60,628 nucleotides of DNA from Acidobacteriota bacterium (lineage in GTDB: Bacteria > Acidobacteriota > Terriglobia > Terriglobales > Acidobacteriaceae). The position numbers were made by a program, and so were the translations under genes. The notes under the pieces were generated by a model. It made no database searches. It was not told where the DNA came from and worked only from the letters and a program-made list of their open reading frames with translations. The stretch is taken from NCBI GenBank assembly GCA_021813745.1, contig JAKAJO010000132.1, positions 1 through 60,628 of the forward strand, in the 5' to 3' direction. Positions within the stretch are counted from its first letter, which is position 1; each line of letters starts with the position of its first letter. Positions 1-8,524 of the stretch are shown here, piece by piece.

Positions 1-1
1 C

Positions 2-148
2 CGGCTCAGCCGCGTCGAAGCCAGCCGCGCCGGAATCACGCCCACCACTCGCATCCTGCTCATGCACGCAAGTCTAAAGGAAACCGCCGCCGCTTCACCG
101 CCGCCCACATCACCCGCGGCCAACCCACCACGGCCCCACCCGCTATAA
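2..148 (+). CDS. possible 3' end of an upstream gene (partial)
   Basis: A reading frame enters from the left edge and stops at TAA 146-148, giving 48 residues that begin [20 protein letters not shown] and end in a Pro/Ala-rich tail. The first half looks protein-like; the tail is compositionally biased, so this may be chance in GC-rich DNA. I do not recognise a family. The stretch 149-357 up to the aminotransferase start holds a perfect TATAAT at 144-149 (no convincing -35) and a 28-codon Ala-rich mini-ORF (157-243); I see no other gene there. Confidence 0.25.
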   Translation, partial: RLSRVEASRAGITPTTRILLMHASLKETAAASPPPTSPAANPPRPHPL

Positions 149-357
149 TTCCCTCATGCAGTCCACGGCCCAGCTTCGCACCCTCATCATCGCGCCCGCC
201 GCTGCCGCGTGCGCGGCCCGTGCTGCGGCTCCGGCCGCCTAACGACTGCTCCTCCTCATCCAATTCAGCATGCAGTTGTGAATCAGGTCCCTTCGCGCCT
301 GTTTCCGTATCGCACCCCACGGCCCGCTGCCCACGCGCAGTTCATAATGGAGTCATC

Positions 358-1545
358 ATGGAAGAGTTCAGCCGCATTCAGCGCCTCCCGCCTTACGTCT
401 TCAACATCACCGGCGAGATGAAGGTCGCCGCGCGCCGCCGCGGAGAAGACATCATCGACTTCGGCATGGGCAACCCCGACGGCGCCACGCCCAAACACAT
501 CGTCGACAAGATGATCGAGGCCGCGCAAAAGCCCGTCACCCATCGCTACTCCGTCTCCAAGGGAATCCCCCGCCTCCGCAAGGCCATCTGCAACTGGTAC
601 AAGTCCCGCTACGACGTCGATCTCAACCCTGACACCGAGGCCATCGTCACCATCGGCTCCAAAGAGGGCATCGCCCATCTCTGCCTCGCCATCCTCGACT
701 CGCGCGACACCGTCCTCGTCCCCAATCCCAGCTACCCCATCCACATCTACGGCCCTGTCATCGCCGGCGCTCACGTCATCAGCGTCCCCATCCACGATCA
801 GGAAACCTTCCTCGCGCAACTCGAAGACCTCATCCCGCGCATGACCCCGCGCCCCAAGGCGCTCATCGTCAACTTCCCGTCGAACCCCACCACCCAGTGC
901 GTCGAGCTGCCCTTCCTCGCGCGCCTCGTCGAGCTCGCCCGCCAATACGGCTTCCATCTCATCCACGACCTCGCCTACGCCGACATCGCCTTCGACGGCT
1001 ACAAGCCGCCCAGCGTCCTCCAGGTCCCCGGCGCAAAAGACGTCGCCGTCGAGTTCTTCACCCTCTCCAAGAGCTACAACATGCCCGGCTGGCGCGTCGG
1101 CTTCATGGTCGGCAACCCCGTCCTCGTCAATGCCCTCGCCCGCCTGAAAAGCTACTTCGACTACGGCACGTTCACGCCCATCCAGGTCGCCAGCATCCTC
1201 GCGCTTGAGGGTCCCCAGGAGTGCGTCGCCGAAATCCGCGACATCTACTGCAGCCGCCGCAACGTCCTCGTCGAAGGCCTCAACAAGCTCGGCTGGCAGG
1301 TCCCCTCGCCCAAGGCCACCATGTTCGTCTGGGCCAAGATCCCCGAGGCCTACTCGGCCCTTGGCTCTTTGGAGTTCTCCAAGCTGCTCCTGACCGAAGC
1401 CAAAGTGGCCGTCAGCCCCGGCATCGGCTTCGGCGACCACGGCGACAACCACGTCCGCTTCTCCCTCATCGAAAACGAAGAGAGAACAAGACAAGCGCTC
1501 AGGGGGATCAAGCAGATGTTCGCGAAAGCAGTCGTCCCCGCATAA
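358..1545 (+). CDS. alaC: AlaC-type PLP aminotransferase (alanine/LL-DAP aminotransferase-like)
   Basis: This is a class I/II, fold-type I aminotransferase of 395 residues, close in length to E. coli AlaC (412). AlaC moves the amino group between glutamate and pyruvate in the cytoplasm. The PLP-binding lysine is K238 in [16 protein letters not shown]204 in the HDLAYADI segment should contact the pyridine nitrogen, and NFPSNPTTQ (residues 172-180) is the usual substrate/PLP asparagine segment. I place the start at ATG 358, where the text [16 protein letters not shown] matches the family start; the frame is open further upstream but is compositionally biased. Codons are strongly C-ending, unlike the ychF-carotenoid region. 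LL-diaminopimelate aminotransferase is a close relative and cannot be excluded. Confidence 0.88.
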   Translation: MEEFSRIQRLPPYVFNITGEMKVAARRRGEDIIDFGMGNPDGATPKHIVDKMIEAAQKPVTHRYSVSKGIPRLRKAICNWYKSRYDVDLNPDTEAIVTIGSKEGIAHLCLAILDSRDTVLVPNPSYPIHIYGPVIAGAHVISVPIHDQETFLAQLEDLIPRMTPRPKALIVNFPSNPTTQCVELPFLARLVELARQYGFHLIHDLAYADIAFDGYKPPSVLQVPGAKDVAVEFFTLSKSYNMPGWRVGFMVGNPVLVNALARLKSYFDYGTFTPIQVASILALEGPQECVAEIRDIYCSRRNVLVEGLNKLGWQVPSPKATMFVWAKIPEAYSALGSLEFSKLLLTEAKVAVSPGIGFGDHGDNHVRFSLIENEERTRQALRGIKQMFAKAVVPA

Positions 1546-1585
1546 GCAATTCTCCGGGCGGGACAGCACAATCCCACGCAACGGC

Positions 1586-1620
1586 GGGTGCCCCCGGTCC
1601 CTCGCCGTTGGGGACCGGGG
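1586..1620 (+). repeat. REP-like palindrome, family A copy 1
   Basis: A GGGTGC lead-in is followed by CCCCGGTCCC (1592-1601), a 9-base loop and the exact complement GGGACCGGGG (1611-1620). The same unit recurs inverted at 2210-2244 and direct at 3233-3267. This copy lies 57 bases before the REP-associated transposase start. Confidence 0.85.
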
Positions 1621-1677
1621 AAGGAAGCCTCTATTTTCACCACCGATGGATTCCCCATCGGAGTATCCTCGTACTGA

Positions 1678-2253
1678 ATGAACGGCAAGCGTATCCGTCA
1701 TCAGGAAACAGGGGAGTTTCACTTCCTTACCTTCAGTTCTTATAGCCGTCGGGCCTACTTATCTCCGCCCGTGGCCATGGAGCTTTTTGAAGACGCGCTG
1801 GAACGCGTTCGCCTGCGCTATCTCTTTGCGGTCGCCGGTTATGTCGTGATGCCGGAGCACGTGCATCTTCTGGTCAACGAGCCCAGGCGCGCACTGTTGT
1901 CCCGAGCCATCCAGGCCCTGAAGTTGTCTGTCTCCATGCGCAGCCGCGAAAGGCCCTTCTGGCAAGCCCACTACTATGACTTCAACGTCTCCTCACACAA
2001 GAAGTTCGTAGAGAAGCTGCGTTACATCCATCGCAATCCGGTCTGCCGCGGACTGGCCGCTAAACCAGAGGATTGGAAGTGGTCGAGCTTCCGTCACTAT
2101 CAAACGGGCATGCGCGGAACCGTGGAAATCGAATCGGAGTGGACAGCCCGTGAGCGAGGCTGGCAACTGCCTGGTTGGATGCGCGATCGACGAACCGCTT
2201 CCTCGGCATCCCCGGTCCCCAAAAGCGAGGGACCGGGGGCACCCTCAGCTTGA
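1678..2253 (+). CDS. REP-associated tyrosine transposase (RAYT, Y1_Tnp)
   Basis: A single-domain HUH transposase of 191 residues related to IS200/IS605 TnpA; such RAYTs mobilise or maintain REP palindromes. The HUH metal motif is PEHVHLL (H61, H63), the likely catalytic tyrosine is Y116 in RYIHRNP, and WKWSSFRHY (about 134-141) is the usual signature late in the domain. Family A palindromes flank it in opposite orientation (1586-1620 and 2210-2244). The last roughly 13 residues (PVPKSEGPGAPSA) are encoded by the downstream palindrome itself, with the stop just beyond. That suggests the native stop was lost when the palindrome was placed there, or that the REP has become part of the gene. ATG 1678 has only a weak GGAG about 14 bases upstream. 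Confidence 0.88.
   Translation: MNGKRIRHQETGEFHFLTFSSYSRRAYLSPPVAMELFEDALERVRLRYLFAVAGYVVMPEHVHLLVNEPRRALLSRAIQALKLSVSMRSRERPFWQAHYYDFNVSSHKKFVEKLRYIHRNPVCRGLAAKPEDWKWSSFRHYQTGMRGTVEIESEWTARERGWQLPGWMRDRRTASSASPVPKSEGPGAPSA
2210..2244 (-). repeat. REP-like palindrome, family A copy 2 (inverted, inside the RAYT 3' end)
   Basis: CCCCGGTCCC (2210-2219) and GGGACCGGGG (2229-2238) form a 10-bp stem with a 9-base loop, followed by GCACCC. Read on the minus strand it matches copies 1 and 3 including the GGGTGC lead-in, so copies 1 and 2 form an inverted pair around the transposase. Confidence 0.85.
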
Positions 2254-2305
2254 TGAAATCTCTCGCTAGAGATCGGTGCCACCCGCCCGCCTAAACACTC
2301 ACTCA

Positions 2306-2746
2306 TTACGTTGGTTCCCACCAGTGACGGCTCCGGGCGAAGATATACAAATCGCCGGGCTCTGGCTGCACTTTGATGCCCCCGCATTCATCCTGCGAAA
2401 TGATGCCCTGTTCGAGAACCTCTGAAATCGCATAGACGACGCTGTTGGGGCGCTTCACACACAAGACGTGCCAATCCACCCATACTTGAATAAAACGAAA
2501 CGGAACATCCTTAGAACTCAGAACCACGAGTCCATCCGTATCAGTCCTGCGATCAATATGCTCCGTCTGAGGCACCCCCTTGTCATTTGTGAGAAAAATG
2601 AGGAGATGCTCGTTTGAGATGGGCTTACCTGATTTTCCATCTAAGACGTGAATTGTGATCTTAGAACCGGTCTGAACGGGGTGCGCCGCCTGCTGAAGAG
2701 GAGTAATGATCGCTCCCATGCCGACAATACTCAACAATATGAACAC
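2306..2746 (-). CDS. small exported protein of unknown function
   Basis: 146 residues with a hydrophobic N terminus (FILLSIVGMGAIITPL) that could be a signal peptide or membrane anchor. The next segment, KITIHVLDGKSGKPISN, resembles the first strands of a carboxypeptidase-regulatory-like beta domain, a common module in acidobacterial exported proteins. The start is GTG 2746, preceded at a suitable distance by GGAGG. It lies 40 bases downstream of the truncated secreted-protein frame on the same strand, so the pair may once have been one unit. I do not recognise a named family; an immunity-protein role next to a large toxin-like protein is only a guess. Confidence 0.55.
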   Translation of the reverse strand: MFILLSIVGMGAIITPLQQAAHPVQTGSKITIHVLDGKSGKPISNEHLLIFLTNDKGVPQTEHIDRRTDTDGLVVLSSKDVPFRFIQVWVDWHVLCVKRPNSVVYAISEVLEQGIISQDECGGIKVQPEPGDLYIFARSRHWWEPT

Positions 2747-2786
2747 TTTTCATTTCCTCCGAGAGGTTTCCACTTTTTTGATCGCA

Positions 2787-3218
2787 TCAGCACGGCTTGC
2801 GATATGCACCATTGCTGCGTACGTCGATGAGCCAATGAAGCACAGCGCCGAATGGATTAAAAGCCCAAGCGCTATCAATGTGCGAAGTAAATGTTCCGTT
2901 TGCAGAGTTATAGACAGACGGGTCGCTACCCCCGAAAGGAGGAATATGCACACTGCTTCCATAGCCGAACAGCAATGTTAGAGGGTTGTCCACATATCTC
3001 GTTGCGTCGGGAATCGTTCCGCTAATCTGGAAATTGATATCGAGGGCGCCATTATAAATTGACATCCCAGTGATATTGTTGGTGCTCAAGTTCAGACCGG
3101 TAGCTGCATTCGTCATATCAATCACTTTCAGGACACATCCGCTGCTTGCGCCTCCTGCATAAGGGCTTGCATAGCCTGATAATGTAGGCGGCGGGTGGCC
3201 CCGGTCCCGACGACTTAT
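2787..3218 (-). pseudogene. 3' remnant of a larger, possibly RHS-type, secreted protein
   Basis: An open frame of 143 codons with no credible start: going upstream it runs GYASPYAGGASSGCVLKVID and then enters the family A palindrome region, where a TAG (3219-3221) closes it. The protein is soluble, Gly/Asn/Ser rich and has HIDSAWAFNPFGAVLHWLID near its end, reminiscent of the variable C-terminal part of acidobacterial RHS/YD-repeat proteins; that family assignment is tentative. The break coincides with REP copies, so repeat-linked rearrangement probably removed the 5' part. Confidence 0.45.
3193..3208 (+). repeat. half REP-like palindrome, family A (degenerate)
   Basis: GGGTGGCCCCGGTCCC matches the lead-in and left arm (CCCCGGTCCC, 3199-3208) of the family A unit, but its own right arm is missing. 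It sits 25 bases before the complete copy 3. Confidence 0.6.
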
Positions 3219-3232
3219 CTAGACCACGATGA

Positions 3233-3267
3233 GGGTGCCCCCGGTCCCTCGCAGTTGGGGACCGGGG
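3233..3267 (+). repeat. REP-like palindrome, family A copy 3
   Basis: GGGTGC then CCCCGGTCCC (3239-3248), a 9-base loop, and GGGACCGGGG (3258-3267). It differs from copy 1 only in the loop. It borders the broken end of the secreted-protein remnant. Confidence 0.85.
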
Positions 3268-3355
3268 AGAGTACCGACCCCACCAGTCCGGCAAAGAACG
3301 ACAGGTGGTCGAGCTCCCCGGGCGAAGTGAGTTCCCCCACTGAAATGGTTGTCGG

Positions 3356-3401
3356 GTGCCCCATCCTAAACGCGTCTTTTGCGTTTAGGGTGGGAAAGCA
3401 C
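3356..3401 (+). repeat. REP-like palindrome, family B copy 1
   Basis: GTGCCCCATCC and GGGTGGGAAAGCAC bracket a perfect inner stem CCTAAACGC (3365-3373) / GCGTTTAGG (3381-3389). The outer GTGCCCCA...GGGAAAGCAC frame is shared with the copy at 3477. Confidence 0.7.
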
Positions 3402-3476
3402 AACCTTCCTCACTCCGCGAACACGCCAGCCACCCCACCCATCACTCTCTGGCCTTCAACCTCAGACCAACCCGGT

Positions 3477-3527
3477 GTGCCCCACCCAGGCCGTCCACTC
3501 CAGCGGGCGTCATAGGTGGGAAAGCAC
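3477..3527 (+). repeat. REP-like palindrome, family B copy 2
   Basis: GTGCCCCACCC at the left and GGTGGGAAAGCAC at the right, with an imperfect inner stem. It lies between family B copy 1 and the antitoxin gene, 48 bases from the antitoxin stop. Confidence 0.6.
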
Positions 3528-3574
3528 GTACCCCTCCCAGCCCGTGTCCGCCCGGCCGCGACAGCCTCGCCGCG

Positions 3575-3865
3575 CTACGCCGCATCCGTTAGCTTCACCG
3601 TCACCTTGCCGCCCAGCGCAGTCGCCAGATTCACCAGCGCATCCAGGCTGAACCGCGAGATGCGCCCGCGCAGCAGATCGTTAATGCGCGGCTGGCTCAG
3701 CCCGCACCGTGCCGCCGCCTGTGCCTGCGTCCACCCCTTGCGCTCAATCACCGCCGCAATCTGCCGCATCAGCGCCGCGCGCAGCCGCAGGTTCGCCGCC
3801 TCTTCCGGCGTCTCCGCCAGCGCATCCCACACACTCGCGTAGCTCTTCACTTCGGCCTTGTTCAT
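3575..3865 (-). CDS. HigA-like XRE-family antitoxin
   Basis: A 96-residue helix-turn-helix protein. The HTH is around residues 43-65, including WTQAQAAARCGLSQPRINDLL, followed by FSLDALVNLATALGGKV, the layout of HigA-type antitoxins. It should bind its toxin and repress the shared promoter. The ATG (3863-3865) overlaps the TGA of the upstream toxin frame by ATGA, as expected for a toxin-first operon. The reading frame is intact, whereas the toxin has an internal stop, so the antitoxin may now act only as a DNA-binding protein or on related toxins elsewhere. Confidence 0.85.
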   Translation of the reverse strand: MNKAEVKSYASVWDALAETPEEAANLRLRAALMRQIAAVIERKGWTQAQAAARCGLSQPRINDLLRGRISRFSLDALVNLATALGGKVTVKLTDAA

Positions 3866-4188
3866 CGTCCACCTTGCATCATTTCCGTAAATCGCGCCCG
3901 AGCAATGTCAAGATCGCGCTTCGCTGTCGCCTGCGTCTTCTTCTGGAACGCATGGAGCACATAGACCGCATCCCTCAGCCGCGCGGTGTAGATCACACGA
4001 TACGTCCCCCGCCCATCCCGTATACGAATCTATCCCACACCATTGCCGATCGAGGGCATCGGCTTGAAATCACTCGGCGCTTCACCACGCTGCACCCGCT
4101 CCAGTTGGTAGCCCGCATCATGTCGTGCATCCAGCGGAAACGCGCGCAGAGCCTTCAGAGAGTCACCGAGAAAGCGCATTGGTTTCAT
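3862..4188 (-). pseudogene. HigB/RelE-type toxin with in-frame amber stop
   Basis: The frame starts at ATG 4188 (MKPMRFLGDSLKALRAFP) and ends in an ATGA overlap with the antitoxin, 108 codons in total. Its body matches phage Gp49-like/RelE-family toxins, which are translation-linked mRNA interferases. Codon 53 is TAG (4030-4032). The preceding text IGNGVG, then stop, then IRIRDGRGTYRVIYTA shows that the conserved VWEIR-like segment has been hit; the bases fit a small deletion and a compensating insertion a few bases apart as well as substitutions. Everything after the stop stays in frame and well conserved, so the lesion looks recent. A sequencing error is possible. Confidence 0.8.
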
Positions 4189-4196
4189 GTAATCTG

Positions 4197-4223
4197 ATTA
4201 TATCCGTATTGATATATCAATAC
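4197..4223 (-). promoter_or_regulatory. toxin-antitoxin promoter and operator
   Basis: On the minus strand a perfect TATAAT (4197-4202) lies 8 bases upstream of the toxin ATG. Just upstream is an 18-bp perfect palindrome, GTATTGATATATCAATAC (4206-4223), which fills the spacer between the -10 and a weak TGGTAT -35 (4220-4225). This is the position expected for a HigA operator giving autorepression. With so short a leader the transcript would be nearly leaderless. Confidence 0.7.
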
Positions 4224-4693
4224 CAGCGCAAGTGTGCCCCACCCACACTGTCTGCTCCAACGGGTGTCGTGGGTGGGTAGACGCAACCTCTCCCGTCGGT
4301 CTGCATTCAGACCTTCACAAGCGCCCTTCCAATGAGCCTATGCATGCGCAACACGGCTGCTTGGACAGATCACATGCACGATGCCTTGCCTGCTATTCAC
4401 ATCGATCTGCGCCTTGGCACCCAAATCGAATCGGCGAGGATCAGAGACTCGGAAATTGAACGGAAATGACGATTGCGCCTCAATCGGTCTCTTTCGGCTT
4501 TTCGGCTCAGAGCGGTGCGAATAGACGCATCAGATCTCTCGGGCATAATAGAGAGGACACGTTTGCCAATCCAGCCACTGGAGCCTATGCTCCTTTTCCG
4601 CCAAAAGGGGTGCTGGCTTTCCTGTCCCCGGCTTACTCTCCGGCTTGGAAGACTCTGGCACGTTGTAACCAATCTCTGAAGGATCTCGGCAGC
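4224..4693. other. intergenic region with a family B REP-like palindrome
   Basis: Positions 4234-4287 hold a third family B palindrome (GTGCCCCACCCACAC ... GTGTCGTGGGTGGG). The remaining roughly 400 bases before ychF show no convincing gene: open frames there overlap each other on both strands, lack ribosome sites and have no recognisable protein text. A CATAAT at 4549-4554 might be a -10 for ychF, without a clear -35. Confidence 0.5.
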
Positions 4694-5791
4694 ATGGCTT
4701 TGAACTGCGGAATTGTGGGTCTGCCCAATGTGGGCAAAAGTACAATCTTTAATGCTCTAACGGCAGCAAAGGCCCAAGCGGCCAATTACCCCTTTTGCAC
4801 CATTGACCCAAATGTCGGAATCGTATCGGTGCCGGATGGCCGTTTGGACCGGATCGCTTCCATTGTGAAGCCGAAGCGGATTGTACCGACGACGATGGAA
4901 TTCATCGACATCGCCGGCCTGGTGGAGGGTGCGAGCAAGGGAGAAGGCCTGGGCAATCAATTCCTGGGGCACATCCGCGCAACCGATGCGATTTGTCATA
5001 TCGTGCGATGCTTTGAAGATCCGAACGTCATCCACGTGGCGGGCGGGGTTAATCCAGTGCATGACATGGACATCATCAATACGGAACTGCTGCTTGCGGA
5101 TCTGGAGACGGTGGAAAAGAGATGGGTGAAGGTAGAGAAAGCCGCGAAAAGCTCGACGGATGCCAAGGTCAAGACTGAAGCTGATGGGCTCAAGAAGTTG
5201 CTGGAGGGACTCCGCGAAGGACAATCAGCTCGGCAGGTTGCGCTGAGCGAAGAGGAGCTTGCATCGGCACAGGACCTGCACCTGATTACGATGAAGCCTG
5301 TTTTGTATGTAGCCAATGTGGACGAACATGGGCTGAAAGATGGAAACACCTGGGTGAAGCGCGTTGAAGAGCGAGCGGCGCTGGAAGGCGCAGAGGTTGT
5401 GCGCATTTGTGGAGCACTCGAGTCAGAGATTGCGTTGCTGGAGCCTGAGGAGAGAATGGAATTTCTGCAAGAACTGGGTCTGGACGAACCCGGACTGAAC
5501 CGCTTGATTCATGCTGCTTACAAACTCCTCGGGCTCATCACCTATTTCACTGCGGGTGAACAGGAAGCACGAGCCTGGACGATCCCAAAGGGAACCAAGG
5601 CGCCACAGGCGGCAGGCGTGATCCACTCCGACTTCGAGCGTGGGTTCATTCGCGCTGAAGCATACCACTGCGAGAATCTGTTCATGTTCGGTAGCGAACA
5701 GGCTGTGAAGGAGAAAGGCTTGTATCGTTCCGAGGGGAAAGAGTATGTGGTCAAAGACGGCGACATCCTCTTCTTCAAGTTCAACGTTTGA
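4694..5791 (+). CDS. ychF: redox-regulated ATPase/GTPase YchF (OLA1 family)
   Basis: A universally conserved Obg-related P-loop NTPase that binds ribosomes and prefers ATP. The protein is 365 residues, as in E. coli (363). G1 is GLPNVGKS (residues 9-16), the switch/G3 region carries DIAGLVEGASKGEGLGNQFL, and the C-terminal TGS-like domain ends in EYVVKDGDILFFKFNV. I use ATG 4694, preceded by AAGGATCT; the frame is open about 76 codons further upstream but that text is not YchF. It is flanked by the toxin-antitoxin region and, convergently, the rhamnonate operon. Confidence 0.95.
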   Translation: MALNCGIVGLPNVGKSTIFNALTAAKAQAANYPFCTIDPNVGIVSVPDGRLDRIASIVKPKRIVPTTMEFIDIAGLVEGASKGEGLGNQFLGHIRATDAICHIVRCFEDPNVIHVAGGVNPVHDMDIINTELLLADLETVEKRWVKVEKAAKSSTDAKVKTEADGLKKLLEGLREGQSARQVALSEEELASAQDLHLITMKPVLYVANVDEHGLKDGNTWVKRVEERAALEGAEVVRICGALESEIALLEPEERMEFLQELGLDEPGLNRLIHAAYKLLGLITYFTAGEQEARAWTIPKGTKAPQAAGVIHSDFERGFIRAEAYHCENLFMFGSEQAVKEKGLYRSEGKEYVVKDGDILFFKFNV

Positions 5792-5898
5792 TCTGCGAAT
5801 CGTGCCGGCTCCCAGCTGCGGATTGAAGGAATGCGCTGCGATGCGCATGCAAGCTGCGACTGGTTTGAAGCAGCTGCACCGATAATTTTGGGCACGCA

Positions 5899-7074
5899 TC
5901 AGGACGAGACTGCATTCAGTTTGCACTCAGGATTGAGACGGACTCCGAAGCCGGGGGCATTGGAAAGTCGAAGTCTGCCATTCTCGGGGATCGGCTCATC
6001 GAGCAAAAGCGGAAAGAACATCGGAATGACCGCGTCTGCCTTCGGCGCCATCATAAGAAATTCAGCGAATGGGCTGTTATGGCGCGTGATGGTGAAGTGA
6101 TAGCTGTAGACGCTGGAGCCGTGAGGCACAACGAGCACGCCTCGCGCATCCGCAAGAGCTGAGATCTTCAGAAGCTCCGTAAGGCCGCCGCACCATCCAA
6201 CATCGGGTTGCAGGATGTCGGCACAGCCCATTTCAAGCAGCATCCGAAAGCCCCATCGCGTTGCCTCATGCTCGCCTGTGGTCACAAGCATGCCTGGTGG
6301 AATGTGTCTGCGGAGATCTGCATAGCCCCAATAGTCATCGGGAAGCAGGGCCTCTTCGATCCACTTGAGACCATGCTTTGTCGCTGCATGTGATAACCGC
6401 TGGGCATAATTGAGGTCGAGACTCATCCAGCAGTCATACATGAGCCAGAAGTCAGGCCCCACGCGATCGCGCATGCTTGCCAGTAATTCAATATTCTTGC
6501 GCAGTCCTTCTTCTCCCTCTGCAGGGCCATGGTGCAACGGAAGCTTGCCTCCAATGAATCCAAACTTTTGTGCAAGATCAGGCCGGGCACCTGTTGCATA
6601 GAAACGTATCTCATCGCGCACGGCGCCTCCGATGAGCTGATAAACAGGCATGTCTCGCAACTTTCCGAGTAGATCCCAAAGCGCCAGATCCACACAGGAG
6701 ATGGCGTTCAAGACGAGCCCCTTGCGGCCATAGAAGACGCTAGAAAGAAACATCTGGTCCCAGATTCGCTCAATTTCAGTCGGGTCAGCCCCAACGAGAA
6801 AACGGGCCAGGTGGCGCTGGACAATCCATGCCGCCGGTTCACCTCCGGTTGAAACAGCAAAGCCGATGACTCCATTTTCGGCTTCAATTTCCACGACGAG
6901 CGTGCCCAACACATTGAGCCCGAAGGATTGACGACTGGCGCGATAGGCTGGATATTTCGCCATGGGGGTGGCAATGTGGTCATCAATCCAATGGTCTCTG
7001 CTCTGGTCGTGGTAATCGGCGCCGCCACCCTGCACATAAAAAGCTCGCACATGACGGATCTTAATGGATGCCAT
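5899..7074 (-). CDS. rhmD: L-rhamnonate dehydratase
   Basis: An enolase-superfamily enzyme that removes water from L-rhamnonate to give 2-keto-3-deoxy-L-rhamnonate in the phosphorylation-free rhamnose pathway. Its 391 residues follow E. coli RhmD closely, including the N-terminal GGADYHDQ...[11 protein letters not shown] capping segment that distinguishes rhamnonate dehydratases from other mandelate-racemase relatives. Metal ligands appear to be D214, E240 and E268, with the basic residue H318 in VVPHGSS. AAGGAG lies about 11 bases before the ATG. It is the last gene of a leftward operon with the permease (31-base gap) and the lactonase. Confidence 0.95.
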   Translation of the reverse strand: MASIKIRHVRAFYVQGGGADYHDQSRDHWIDDHIATPMAKYPAYRASRQSFGLNVLGTLVVEIEAENGVIGFAVSTGGEPAAWIVQRHLARFLVGADPTEIERIWDQMFLSSVFYGRKGLVLNAISCVDLALWDLLGKLRDMPVYQLIGGAVRDEIRFYATGARPDLAQKFGFIGGKLPLHHGPAEGEEGLRKNIELLASMRDRVGPDFWLMYDCWMSLDLNYAQRLSHAATKHGLKWIEEALLPDDYWGYADLRRHIPPGMLVTTGEHEATRWGFRMLLEMGCADILQPDVGWCGGLTELLKISALADARGVLVVPHGSSVYSYHFTITRHNSPFAEFLMMAPKADAVIPMFFPLLLDEPIPENGRLRLSNAPGFGVRLNPECKLNAVSS

Positions 7075-7105
7075 AGTGTGTCACTCCTTGTCGAAGTTGA
7101 AGGGC

Positions 7106-8482
7106 TCACTCTGGATGGGAGCCGTGTGGGGCACTCCGATCGCGCATCTGAGCGATCAAGCCGGCGTTCAGCAGAGTAAAGGCCGCGAGTACGTAGAGAC
7201 CCGCCCGTGAAGACTGGAAGAAATGATCTGCCCAGACTTTGACGTTCGGCGCGACCAGTCCTCCCAGATTGCCCATGCCAATCAATGCAATTCCTCCTGC
7301 CGCGGCACGATCCGCAAGGTAACTCGTCGGAAAAGTCCAGAACAGAGGCTGCACCGTGATGAAGCCCGAGACTGCAAAGGACAGTGCAACAAGACCGATG
7401 ACTGGACCCGCCATGGGAAAGATAAAGCTGGCCAGGCCCGCGACAAGCAACGTGTACGCTGCGCAGATTCGATGTGCCCGGTGCCGGTCTGCAAAGCGCG
7501 GCAGGTAGTAGACGGCACAGAGCGCGCAAAGCCAAGGCACAGAGGAGACAAGCCCTACTTCAAGTCCAGCCGGCTTGTGTAACAGAGCGGAGATCTCCGC
7601 TGGAAGGTAGAAAATAGCGCCATAGGTGCTCAATTGAATCAGGAAGTAGATCACGAGAAAGCGCAGGACGCGCAAGTCACGCAGCATGGGGAGCAACTGC
7701 GCCGGCCCGATTGTGCGGCGCTCATTCTCTTCCATCTGCAATGCGTGCACAAGAGCCTTCTTCTCAGCTGAAGGCAGCCATGCCGCCTCGTTCGGCTTGT
7801 CGTCGAGAAACCAGAACGTCGCAAAGCCCATGGCCACGGCAAGAAAGCCTTCCACAAGAAACATCCATTGCCAACTTTGTAGCCCAATTCGAGGATGAAC
7901 CTCGAGTAGATATCCTGAAAGCGGCCCCCCAACGATGAGTGAGACCGGAACCGCAAGATAAAAGAGTCCAAGAATCTGTCCTCGGACGCGCTCGGGGAAC
8001 CAGTAGGTCAGATAGAGGATCGTTCCAGGAAAGAATCCAGCCTCCATCACTCCGAGAATAAGGCGCAACGCGTAGAAGGAAGCGCTCCCTCGCACCAGCA
8101 TGGTTCCCATGGAAACAACGCCCCATATCACCATTAAGAATGCAAGCCAGATCTTCGCGCCAATCTTGTGGAGGATCAGATTGCTTGGGAAGCCGCAAAA
8201 TGAATAGCTGAGAAAGAACAGTCCAGCACCGAGGGCGTAAACGCGCTCGGTAATCCCGACTGAGGTTTGGAGAGCCTGCTTGGCAAAGCTGATGTTTGCA
8301 CGATCGAGAAACGAGACGACATACATCAGCATCAGAAACGGCGCCATTCTGCGAAGAGCGAGCTCGATACCACGATTCCTGTTGCAGTCAAAATCTGTGT
8401 CATCGATCGATCGCACAGGAACCCCGCACGAATCGCTTGCGGCATCGTCCTGCGGGGCCGAGATTGGGTCGATGGGTCGCAC
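7106..8482 (-). CDS. MFS permease, probable L-rhamnonate/sugar-acid transporter
   Basis: A 12-helix major facilitator of the anion:cation symporter type (about 458 residues), related to RhmT, tartrate and glucarate permeases. The first helix carries the family text MYVVSFLDRANISFAKQALQ and helix 5 has LGVMEAGFFPG. An in-frame ATG lies at 8512, but AGGAGGGG sits just upstream of GTG 8482, so I prefer the GTG. Position between the lactonase and rhamnonate dehydratase implies import of rhamnonate or a related acid across the inner membrane. The substrate is inferred from context. Confidence 0.88.
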   Translation of the reverse strand: MRPIDPISAPQDDAASDSCGVPVRSIDDTDFDCNRNRGIELALRRMAPFLMLMYVVSFLDRANISFAKQALQTSVGITERVYALGAGLFFLSYSFCGFPSNLILHKIGAKIWLAFLMVIWGVVSMGTMLVRGSASFYALRLILGVMEAGFFPGTILYLTYWFPERVRGQILGLFYLAVPVSLIVGGPLSGYLLEVHPRIGLQSWQWMFLVEGFLAVAMGFATFWFLDDKPNEAAWLPSAEKKALVHALQMEENERRTIGPAQLLPMLRDLRVLRFLVIYFLIQLSTYGAIFYLPAEISALLHKPAGLEVGLVSSVPWLCALCAVYYLPRFADRHRAHRICAAYTLLVAGLASFIFPMAGPVIGLVALSFAVSGFITVQPLFWTFPTSYLADRAAAGGIALIGMGNLGGLVAPNVKVWADHFFQSSRAGLYVLAAFTLLNAGLIAQMRDRSAPHGSHPE

Positions 8483-8524
8483 GATTCTTTCACCCCTCCT
8501 GAAGAGGATCATGCCGCGTGCATG

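Noticed and set aside
283..1722. A 479-codon minus-strand frame opposite the aminotransferase
   Set aside because: It is an antisense shadow of C-ending codons: Glu/Asp/Gly/Val-biased text without motifs, lying wholly over a clear gene.
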